A DNA stretch of 64,000 nt from contig JADJPG010000001.1 in assembly GCA_016713365.1 (NCBI GenBank), positions 186,001 through 250,000 of the forward strand, written 5' to 3'. The stretch's first letter is position 1; every line of letters begins with the position of its first letter. This DNA is from Verrucomicrobiota bacterium (lineage in GTDB: Bacteria > Verrucomicrobiota > Verrucomicrobiia > Limisphaerales > JADJPG01). Both the position numbers and the translations under genes were made by a program. The notes under the pieces were generated by a model. It worked only from the letters and a program-made list of their open reading frames with translations. It did not search any database and had not been told where the DNA came from. Below, piece by piece: positions 45,079 to 53,959 of the stretch.

Positions 45079-45801
45079 TCACTTGCCGAGCGCGAGACGA
45101 TCCGCCAGACGCTGCGGAAGTCCGGCGTCCATGATCTTCTTCTGCGTCTTGGCGATGTCGTAGTCGAGACGACGAAGCTCAATGGTGCCTTCGTTCAAAT
45201 CGTAGACGACATAGCCGGCCTTGGGATTGCCATCGCGCGGCTGGCCGACGGCGCCGACGTTCACGAAATACTTCTTGCCCGGCTCGGTCTTGAACTTCGA
45301 GTAGGTGCCGCCCCGCACGACGCTGTCGCGCACAAACGCGACCGGCACGTGGGTGTGGCCGAAGAAGCAGATGGCCGTGTTCTGGTATGTAAAGCTGGCT
45401 GCCGCCGCGAGCTTGTCGAAGACGTATCCCCAGCGCTGTGGACCGTCGAGAGTGGAATGAACCATCGAGAAGCTGGCCACCAGGCGGACATACTTGAGAT
45501 CACGCAGCCACTGACGGTCCTCGGGGCTGAGCTGTTTGCGGGTCCAGTTCACGGCTTCCGCGGCGTGAGGGTTAAAGCCTTCGAGATCCTCTTCGCTGGA
45601 GCAGTATTCGTCGTGGTTGCCCTTCACCACCGGCATACCCATCGAACGGACGATGTCGAGGCACTCCTTGGGATTCGCGTTATAGCCGACGACGTCTCCG
45701 ACGCAGCAATAATGAGTGCACTTTTGCTCCTTGGAGTCCGCCAGCACCACCTCGAGAGCCTCAAGGTTGGCGTGTATGTCAGCGATTACCGCGTATCTCA
45801 T
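45079..45801 (-). CDS. Metallophosphoesterase (YfcE/MJ0936-like)
   Basis: This 240-residue protein has the calcineurin-like metal motifs in order: IADIHANLEAL (D-x-H), GDVVGYN (G-D), GNHDEY (G-N-H-D) and FGHTHVP (G-H-x-H). It would be a cytosolic phosphodiesterase or phosphatase of unknown substrate. It follows the acylphosphatase gene by 11 bases and precedes the glycosyltransferase gene by 51, so the three probably form one transcript. Confidence 0.92.
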   Translation of the reverse strand: MRYAVIADIHANLEALEVVLADSKEQKCTHYCCVGDVVGYNANPKECLDIVRSMGMPVVKGNHDEYCSSEEDLEGFNPHAAEAVNWTRKQLSPEDRQWLRDLKYVRLVASFSMVHSTLDGPQRWGYVFDKLAAAASFTYQNTAICFFGHTHVPVAFVRDSVVRGGTYSKFKTEPGKKYFVNVGAVGQPRDGNPKAGYVVYDLNEGTIELRRLDYDIAKTQKKIMDAGLPQRLADRLALGK

Positions 45802-45812
45802 GTCGTGCTACT

Positions 45813-46091
45813 TTACCGAACTATTTCAAAACCACGAAATTCATTTTTGGCTTCCGACCACGCCGCTTCTTCCTGGCGCACGAAGCGTCCCACTCCAGAA
45901 TCCTGAATCGCCTTCCGAAACTCTTCGAGCTCCGTCCGTTCACCCTCGGCGAGTAATTCGACCCGGCCATCAGACAGATTCCGCACCGTGCCGGTGACAT
46001 CAAAACCGCAGGCCACCGTCTTGGTCGTATAACGGAACCCAACTCCCTGCACCCGCCCGGTGTAAAGGATGTGAAGACGCTGGCGGCTCAT
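45813..46091 (-). CDS. acyP: Acylphosphatase
   Basis: This 92-residue protein is a full acylphosphatase with the phosphate-binding loop GRVQGVGFRY, whose Arg is catalytic, and the conserved Asn in GTVRNLSDGRVEL. It hydrolyses acyl phosphates such as 1,3-bisphosphoglycerate and carbamoyl phosphate. It is the first gene of the leftward set that includes the metallophosphoesterase and glycosyltransferase genes. Confidence 0.95.
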   Translation of the reverse strand: MSRQRLHILYTGRVQGVGFRYTTKTVACGFDVTGTVRNLSDGRVELLAEGERTELEEFRKAIQDSGVGRFVRQEEAAWSEAKNEFRGFEIVR

Positions 46092-46217
46092 TGGCTCCCG
46101 CCCGGCCGACGTTCCCTACCACTTACAAGCTCATAAACACAGCGTATCATCGGCGCAATCGTGGGGTGATAAAGCCACAATCCCATCCGACCGCGCAACG
46201 ATTTTGTTAACGCCACG

Positions 46218-46246
46218 TTAAACTTACGCGTCCAGTGTTTTATATT
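46218..46246 (+). promoter_or_regulatory. Possible promoter of the HtrA gene
   Basis: TTAAAC (46218-46223) and TATATT (46241-46246) are 17 bases apart, a sigma-70-like arrangement with a weak -35. The 309-bp gap (46092-46400) also holds an 8-bp hairpin (46355-46362 with 46368-46375) in what would be the leader; otherwise nothing was seen in it. Confidence 0.35.
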
Positions 46247-46400
46247 CGGCCCAGCTCCGATTCAACAGTCGGTTGGAAATCCACGCACTCCGCCATCCCG
46301 GCACAAATGCCCTATGGACTACCGTCATCCTTCCGACAAAATTCTGGCCAGCCGCGCGCGACATCCGGTCGCGCGAACTGGAAAGTAACGCTCGTTCGCC

Positions 46401-47765
<1,365 letters not shown>

Positions 47766-48088
47766 GCTCCAAGACGAAGGCGGTGAAAAAGTTCCGCTGG
47801 TGCCGGCGCGCGCGTGCACATCTTGTCGCGCCGGCAGCCAGCGGAGTGTGAGCGGCGGCGAACGCCCGAAAAGGAAACGAGTCGGGCGGTCGCGGTTCGC
47901 TCAAGCCGTGTGGCGGCGGCCCTTACTGACCGAGATACCGCGGCTGTTGGGTTGAGACTTCGCGGTAAACGGGCCGCCGCGACGAGAGTTGCTGACCGTG
48001 GCAAAGCGCACCGGCATGAAGGGCGTCACCAACGGGCGAAGGAGCATTCTGAGTTGCATAGTTTTGTTTGGTTGGGTGTTGGATTGGA
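47766..48088. other. Intergenic stretch with no supported gene
   Basis: Nothing convincing is coded here. A 52-codon leftward frame (47901-48059; MQLRMLLRPLVTPFM) follows the pseudopilin remnant but shows no recognisable feature. Confidence 0.4.
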
Positions 48089-48439
48089 TTATTGAGGAAA
48101 GGCAAACCGGAGCACGGACTGTGTGGTCGACAGGAAGGCGGCTTGGAGCTGCTTGTTGAGTTGACTTTGGTCGCGGTTGGAAGCGCTCCCATCAGCGAGC
48201 GCAATTTCCCTGACCTATGTCGAAAAGGACGTCCATCCCCAAGTTGCGCCTGCTTGGACAAGGCGACCGCACCTCGCAGCAATTTGCCTTGGGCTGCGAC
48301 GTTTCGATCCCCGGAAAGAATTGTCTGAGGCTTCGTCTCATCCGCACTCAATCCGATGAAGTGCGAGAACCGCCACGCAAACAAGCCCCTCTACGATCGT
48401 GAATCCCCCGATTCTTGGTTGAGCATGGTTTGGTTTCAT
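48089..48439 (-). pseudogene. Degraded type IV pseudopilin-like gene
   Basis: Three frames carry pieces of one protein in the right order. From ATG 48439: MKPNHAQPRIGGFTIVE, a prepilin peptidase site (G-FTxxE) with the start of the membrane helix. In a second frame: SADETKPQTILSGDRNV. In a third: IALADGSASNRDQSQLNKQL, then a tail ending FAFPQ and TAA at 48089. The LSGDRN and ADGS motifs are typical of the short pseudopilin-like proteins abundant in Verrucomicrobiota and Planctomycetota. At only about 117 codons, with two frame changes, it is shorter than intact relatives and looks truly decayed. Confidence 0.7.
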
Positions 48440-48713
48440 GCGCGTTGCGTGGCTGTGCTTTCTGTTTAGCAGGCGCAATGCCGGGTTGAATATCCGGCCT
48501 TTTCCGGGCTTTCTGACCGGAGCCACCCGGACGCAGTGAGCGATTCTCACGCACTGGTGGTGGAGTTCACGCAGTTCGGAGGTGTTTTGGAGCGCCGATC
48601 TCCGAATCGGCGCGAACCAAATCGTTCCCGAACACGCCGAATCGGAGTTCGGCGTTCCATCCCTTCCCACCCGAGGCTTGAACTTCCCCGGCCCAAACCC
48701 AATTCTCGCGCCC

Positions 48714-49527
48714 ATGCAATTCGGCATCTGCAACGAGATCTTCAAAGATTGGAAGATCGAGGACGCCATGAGCTTCGCCCGCCAGGCCGGCTACGACGCC
48801 ATCGAGATCGCCCCCTTCACCATCGCGAATTACGTCACGGATATCTCCGCCGCCCGCCGCACGGAAGATTCGGGACGCCGCGGCTCGCGCCGGGATTGCC
48901 ATCTCCGGCATCCACTGGGTGCTGGTGCAGGCGGAAGGCATGTATCTCAACCACCCGGATACCGCCGTCCGCACCCGCACCGCGAAGTATTTCTGTGACC
49001 TCGTCGACTTCTGCGCGGATCTGGGCGGGAAGATCATCGTGGTCGGCTCGCCGAAGCAGCGGAACATCATAGACGGCGTCTCGCCGCAGCAGGCGTGGGA
49101 CTGGGCTTCGGCCACGTTCCGGGATTCCGTGAAGCGCGCCGAGGATCGTGGCATTACGATTTGCTTCGAGCCGCTCGCTCCTGTGGAGACGAATTTCATC
49201 AATACCGCCGCCGACGGCATCCGCTTCGTGCGCGAGCACAATTCGCCGAACTTCAAAATCATCCTCGACGTTAAGGCGATGAGCTCCGAGTCGAAGCCCA
49301 TTCCGCAGATCATCCGCGAGAGCTGGCCTCACTTCGCCTACTTCCACGCCAACGACGTGAACCTGAAAGGCCCGGGCTTTGGTGACGTGGATTTCAAGCC
49401 GATCGCCGCCGCGCTGAAGGAAGTCGGCTACAACGGCGTGGTGTCGGTCGAGGTGTTCAAGTTCGAGGAAGGCGCGGAAGTCATCGCCACGAAGAGCATC
49501 GAATACTTGAAGCGCACGTTCGCCTGA
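48714..49527 (+). CDS. Sugar phosphate isomerase/epimerase, TIM barrel (frameshifted)
   Basis: ATG 48714 starts MQFGICNEIFKDWKIEDAM, typical of the xylose-isomerase-like TIM barrel (AP endonuclease family 2). The frame is lost at 48863-48864 (ACGG-AAGATT); removing one G carries it into the second frame, which continues GIAISGIHWVLVQAEGM to the stop at 49527. The repaired protein has about 270 residues. Metal-binding residues seem present (FEPLAPVETN, LDVKAMSSES, FHANDVN, VSVEVFKFEEG). Such enzymes isomerise keto sugars or inositol derivatives; the substrate is unknown. Confidence 0.8.
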
Positions 49528-49739
49528 ACCGGGCGACTTCTGCCGATCCACGCGGCGGAAAGGTTCCGTTCGCGGCTCCATCGTCCGCCCCCATCTCCCT
49601 GCCCTGCATCGCCTGAATCCGCGGGAAATCCTATATTTTCAGGGGTAATTCAACGGTGTTTCGCCCTCCGTACTCCTGCGTAGACATTTCTGGCACACTT
49701 CGGCCCCGGCCCTGCTTACAGGCATTCGTTGAATTGGGC

Positions 49740-51068
49740 ATGAACGGATCGAACCTCAACAAATCGGCCCTCGGCGCCACGGTGGCGCTGGGACTTCTCA
49801 TCCTTGTCGCGGTGCTCTCCTACCATCGCCTCGGCGAGATGGCCGCCGCCGCCACCGTCCTCAGCACCGGACTCGTCGCGCTGGTCATACAACGCGAGAT
49901 GAACGCCCGGCATCGCGCCGAGGTGGAACTGCTGCGGGCGCAGGATGATTTGGAGGATCGCGTCAACGAACGCACCGCCGAACTGAATGCCGCCAACGTC
50001 GCCCTTCAAGCGGAAGTCCTCGAACGCGAACGCGTCGAGAACGCCCTGCGCCACGCGCACGACGAGCTGGAAATCCGCGTGGCCGAACGCACCCGCGCGC
50101 TGGCCGACGCCAACGAAGTCCTCCAACGCGAAATCGTCGAGCGCCGCCGCACCGGCGAAGCACTCAAGAACTCCCGCGCGCTTTACCATTCCCTCGTCGA
50201 GAACCTGCCCGTGAACATCTGGCGCACGGACGCCGCCGGGAGGTTCACGTTCGCGAACGGACACCTTTGCCAATCCTTCGGCATCGCGCAGGAGGAGATC
50301 CTCGGGAAAACCGCCTACGAATTCTTCACCACCGCCACCGCGGAACGCTCCGGCAGAACCGACCGGCAGGTGATGGAAAGCGGACACGCGTTTGAGGGCA
50401 TCGAGGAGTTTGAGACCAAGTCCGGTCGCATCGGCTTCATGCAGATCCTCAAGACCCCGTTCCACGATTCGGAGGGCCGAATGCTCGGCATCCAGGGCAT
50501 CAGCTGGGACGTCACCGAGCGCAAGCGCGCCGAGGAGGAGATGCGCCGCATCCAGGGTCAGGTGGAACGGACGAACTCCGACCTACGACGCAAGAACGAG
50601 GAAATTCAGAACTTCTACCACACGCTCTCGCACGAGCTGAAGACGCCGCTCACTTCCGCGCGCGAATTCATTTCCATCGTCATCGATGGCCTCGCCGGCA
50701 GTTTGAACGACACCCAGCGCGAGTATCTCCGCATCGCGATGGACAGCTGCAACCAGCTCCGCGTTTGCATCAATGATTTGCTCGACGCCACGCGTCTCGA
50801 GACCGGCAAGCTCAGCATCGAGCCGAAGCCGACCGCGATTGGCGAGCTCGCCCAGCGCGTCGTCACCACGCTGCTTCCAGCCGCGACGGGCAAACGCATC
50901 AAGCTCAGCTGCGACGTCGAAGGCGGGCTGCCTCCCGTGGAACTCGATGACAGCCGCATCACGCAGGTCATCACCAATCTCCTGAACAACGCGCTCAAGT
51001 TCACCGATGCCGGCGGAGAAATCACCGTCAGCGTCGGCGCGTCCGCCGCGAAGGACAAATTTTGTTGA
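49740..51068 (+). CDS. Membrane PAS hybrid histidine kinase, N-terminal part (frameshifted)
   Basis: ATG 49740 begins MNGSNLNKSALGATVALG with two membrane helices (about 10-28 and 36-52). A long coiled coil built of two similar blocks follows (DRVNERTAELNAANV and IRVAERTRALADANE). A PAS domain lies at about 150-265, then HisKA with H-box TLSHELKTPLTS and the front of the HATPase with N-box NLLNNALKFTDAGG. The frame ends prematurely after KDKFC because of one extra base in CAAATTTT (51056-51063). The downstream frame holds the rest of the kinase and a receiver. Confidence 0.85.
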   Translation: MNGSNLNKSALGATVALGLLILVAVLSYHRLGEMAAAATVLSTGLVALVIQREMNARHRAEVELLRAQDDLEDRVNERTAELNAANVALQAEVLERERVENALRHAHDELEIRVAERTRALADANEVLQREIVERRRTGEALKNSRALYHSLVENLPVNIWRTDAAGRFTFANGHLCQSFGIAQEEILGKTAYEFFTTATAERSGRTDRQVMESGHAFEGIEEFETKSGRIGFMQILKTPFHDSEGRMLGIQGISWDVTERKRAEEEMRRIQGQVERTNSDLRRKNEEIQNFYHTLSHELKTPLTSAREFISIVIDGLAGSLNDTQREYLRIAMDSCNQLRVCINDLLDATRLETGKLSIEPKPTAIGELAQRVVTTLLPAATGKRIKLSCDVEGGLPPVELDDSRITQVITNLLNNALKFTDAGGEITVSVGASAAKDKFC

Positions 51069-51747
51069 AGTGTCCGTGACCGATACCGGCCGCGGAATTC
51101 CCGATACTCAGACGGACCGCATCTTCGACCGCCTATACCAGGTGAAGACCGGCGACGCCACGACCGAGCACGGCGTCGGGCTCGGCCTGTTCATCTGCCG
51201 CGAACTCGTCCGCTTGCACGGCGGCGACATCCGCGTGGAAAGCACGGTCGGCAAGGGAAGCACCTTCACCTTCGAGCTCCCGATGAAAGCGCCCGAGGAA
51301 TCGCGCTCGAACCTCCTGCTCGTCGATGACGATCCCGCGATGCGCGAGATTCTCAGCAGCATTTTGCAACGCGCGAAGTTTGACGTCGCCACCGCCGAGG
51401 ACGGCAACCAGGCGTTGCTCCAGATTCGCAAGCACGTGCCGGACGTGATCCTGATGGATCTCGAAATGCCCGGCATGGACGGACCGACCACACTTCAGGA
51501 AATTCGCCGCGAATGGGGCGCGTTGCCGGTCGTGTTGCACACCGGCCACGTGGATGGCCCGCTCCTGAGCCGCGCGCTCGAGTGGGCGCCGTTCACCGTG
51601 CTCTCGAAGCCGTGTCCCATGGAACAGCTGGTGCAGACCATGCGTGGCGTTGACCGCCGTCGCTCCAGCGAAACCGAGCACAAGACCAATCCCCAGGCGT
51701 CCCCGACGCTGACCCCAGGAAAAGCAAAGGAGCCCGTTTCTGCATGA
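51007..51747 (+). CDS. Hybrid histidine kinase, C-terminal part with receiver (frameshifted)
   Basis: True coding starts near 51060 with FVEVSVTDTGRGIPD (G1). The G2 box GVGLGLFICREL follows, then a receiver domain (LLLVDDDPAM, acceptor in VILMDLEMPGMDG, Lys in LSKPCP). One base removed near 51057 joins it to the upstream frame, giving about 668 residues. The stop overlaps the start of the next receiver gene by 4 bases (51744-51747), so output goes straight to a coupled regulator. Confidence 0.85.
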   Translation: MPAEKSPSASARPPRRTNFVEVSVTDTGRGIPDTQTDRIFDRLYQVKTGDATTEHGVGLGLFICRELVRLHGGDIRVESTVGKGSTFTFELPMKAPEESRSNLLLVDDDPAMREILSSILQRAKFDVATAEDGNQALLQIRKHVPDVILMDLEMPGMDGPTTLQEIRREWGALPVVLHTGHVDGPLLSRALEWAPFTVLSKPCPMEQLVQTMRGVDRRRSSETEHKTNPQASPTLTPGKAKEPVSA

Positions 51748-52160
51748 AAAAAATCCTAGTCGTTGAAGATGACGAGAAGATCGCCGCCGCCCTGCGGATT
51801 CGCCTCGAATCCGTCGGATACCAGGTCGTCTCCGCTGGTGACGGTTTCAGCGGACTGAAGATGACGATGACCCATCACCCCGACCTCATCCTGCTCGACA
51901 TCATGATGCCCGTCGGCATGGGCTTCTCCGTCGCGGAGCGGCTCAAGGATCTTGGTCTCGGTGAGATTCCGATCATCTTCATCACCGCAAGCAAACGCGC
52001 CGGTCTGCGCAAGATGGCGCAACAACTCGGCGCCGCCGGCTTCTTCGAGAAGCCCTACGACGCCGACCAGCTGCTCGCGGCGATCCAACTAATTCTCAGT
52101 CCCGTTCCCTTTCCCGCCGCCCACAACCCGTCCTCCACCACACCGCGCCTCAGCCCATGA
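51744..52160 (+). CDS. Single-domain response regulator
   Basis: This 138-residue receiver has the acidic pair in VVEDDEK, acceptor Asp in LILLDIMMPVGMG, Thr in FITASK and Lys in FEKPYD. The tail is short and proline-rich with no DNA-binding domain, so it signals by protein contact like CheY or Spo0F. Both ends overlap neighbours by 4 bases, giving translational coupling to the hybrid kinase and to the tandem receiver that follows. Confidence 0.93.
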   Translation: MKKILVVEDDEKIAAALRIRLESVGYQVVSAGDGFSGLKMTMTHHPDLILLDIMMPVGMGFSVAERLKDLGLGEIPIIFITASKRAGLRKMAQQLGAAGFFEKPYDADQLLAAIQLILSPVPFPAAHNPSSTTPRLSP

Positions 52161-52960
52161 AAACCATCCTGATCATCGAGGACGACCCGAACATCGTCGC
52201 CGCGCTCGAAGTCCGGTTCAAAGACGGCGGCTACGAAACGCTGAGCGCGGGCGATGCGCTCACCGGCTTCAGCAAGGCGCTTCAAAACCTTCCTGACCTC
52301 GTCGTGCTCGACATCTCGATGCCCGCCGGCGACGGCCTTCAAGTCGCGAGAAAACTCCGCTCCCACCAGCTCACGCGCGAAATCCCATTCGTCTTCGTGA
52401 CTGCGAATCGTAATCCCGAACTGCGCGAACAGGTGATGGACCTCGGTGCCGCAGGATTGTTTGAGAAGCCGTACAACGCGGATGAACTGCTGGCCGTCAT
52501 CGGCCACGCGCTGGGTGAAACCGGCATGTTCCGTCGCCCGATCGCCCGTTACTCCCCGCCTGCGGAACCAGCCGCCGTGAAACCCGGTCGCGGTGCCGCG
52601 AAGAAAGTTCTCATCGTGGAAGACGACGAGAGGATCGCCCTCGCACTTTCCCTGCGCCTGCAATCCGCCGGCTACGAAACCAGCACCGCGCCCGACGCCA
52701 TCTCCGGCGTTCATTCCGCGCTCTCGGCCCATCCCGACCTGCTGCTGCTCGACATCTCACTGCCGGCCGGCAATGGCTTCACCGTGGCGGAACGCGTCCG
52801 CCGCTCGGCCTCCGCCAAGATCCCGATCATCTTCCTTACCGCCAGCAAACAACCGGGCTTCCGCGAACGCGCCCTCGAACTCGGTGCCGCCGGTTACTTC
52901 GAGAAGCCTTACGAGGCCGAGGCGTTGCTGACCGCGGTAAACCAGCATATCGGGGTCTAA
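52157..52960 (+). CDS. Tandem-receiver response regulator
   Basis: This 267-residue protein is two complete receiver domains joined by a linker of about 25 residues. The first (about 1-122) has IIEDDPN, LVVLDISMPAGDG, FVTANR and FEKPYN; the second (about 148-265) has IVEDDER, LLLLDISLPAGNG, FLTASK and FEKPYE. There is no output domain. All three receivers here share an unusual LDI-x-x-P-x-G-x-G acceptor segment, so they probably arose by local duplication. Confidence 0.93.
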   Translation: MKTILIIEDDPNIVAALEVRFKDGGYETLSAGDALTGFSKALQNLPDLVVLDISMPAGDGLQVARKLRSHQLTREIPFVFVTANRNPELREQVMDLGAAGLFEKPYNADELLAVIGHALGETGMFRRPIARYSPPAEPAAVKPGRGAAKKVLIVEDDERIALALSLRLQSAGYETSTAPDAISGVHSALSAHPDLLLLDISLPAGNGFTVAERVRRSASAKIPIIFLTASKQPGFRERALELGAAGYFEKPYEAEALLTAVNQHIGV

Positions 52961-52987
52961 CTTCGCCTAATTGGAATCGAAGCTCGG

Positions 52988-53797
52988 CTAGCGTTGTCCC
53001 AACACGGCGCTGAGAATTACGAATCCCAAAATCACCAAAAGCAGGCCAAGGATGATCCACACCATGATCGATGTCCGTTGCTTGATGTGCGGCGTTTGCT
53101 GAATGACGGCCCGATACTCATCCGAAAACACCATCTTCCCCTTCTCGCAGAAGACCAGATAAAGGATGTAGCCATTGATGATGGTTCCGATCGGGAAACC
53201 GAGCAGACCGATTCCAGAGAGAATCCCCGTCGGAATTCGCGACCAGGATTTCAGGCGCCGGATGGCCAGTCCCACCCAAAACTGCATGCCGCCGAGGACC
53301 AGGAAGATGGCACCAAACAGAACTCCTTCGACGATGTTGTCGCCTGCGATGGCAGTCAGCACCGCCCCGAGGCCAACCAGCAACAATCCAGTTCCGCCGA
53401 TCAGATACAACACACCAACCGATCGAACCGACGATTCGTGACTTAAATGCTTCTTGCGCGTTTCCTCCGCCGCGCTGTCCATCGTCAACCCCTCCCGCAG
53501 TCGTTGCGCTACCATCGGTTTGCAGGTGGCGCAGTAGGCGCGTCCCTCCAGCGAAACCACGTCGCTGCTGCTGAAACGGTTGCCGCAACTCGCGCACGTC
53601 ACGCCGGAGGCCGGAGGCTGCCCAAGTTCGGAAATGACACCCGCCGAACCCGTCGCGCTGTAGGGCTGCCACTGGGTCATTCCGGGTCGCCAGACCAGCG
53701 TCTGGCTGGTGACGATTCCGTCGTGCACCAGCTGCTGAAAATCCGTTTCGCTCACCGGCCCCTTTTGCTCTCCACCGACCGAGTAATACCAATCCAT
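52988..53797 (-). CDS. GYF-domain membrane protein with zinc ribbon
   Basis: From ATG 53797 this 269-residue protein starts with a GYF_2 domain (MDWYYSVGGEQKGPVSETDF; W-x-P-G-M-x-x-W near residue 40). A four-Cys zinc ribbon follows (CASCGNRF and CATCKP), then several membrane segments in the C-terminal half (about 125-165, 185-220 and 245-267). Such proteins are common in PVC bacteria and their function is not known. Upstream sequence in the same frame is antisense to the peptidase gene and is not part of it. Confidence 0.8.
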   Translation of the reverse strand: MDWYYSVGGEQKGPVSETDFQQLVHDGIVTSQTLVWRPGMTQWQPYSATGSAGVISELGQPPASGVTCASCGNRFSSSDVVSLEGRAYCATCKPMVAQRLREGLTMDSAAEETRKKHLSHESSVRSVGVLYLIGGTGLLLVGLGAVLTAIAGDNIVEGVLFGAIFLVLGGMQFWVGLAIRRLKSWSRIPTGILSGIGLLGFPIGTIINGYILYLVFCEKGKMVFSDEYRAVIQQTPHIKQRTSIMVWIILGLLLVILGFVILSAVLGQR

Positions 53798-53959
53798 AGG
53801 TTCTTGTTTTGCATGGAACGTCTGACCCGCCTGTTTGCTGGGAGACGTTGTCCCAAAACTGCAACGCAACTCCAAGGTGAATTTTTCTCCCGCCATGCAG
53901 CGCGTTCTCGCTTCCGCTCTCCATTGCGCTCTGTTAAGAACCCCGCGCTGAGCATCATC

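Noticed and set aside
47901..48059. 52-codon leftward frame after the pseudopilin remnant
   Set aside because: No motif, no clear ribosome-binding site and no coupling to an intact gene.
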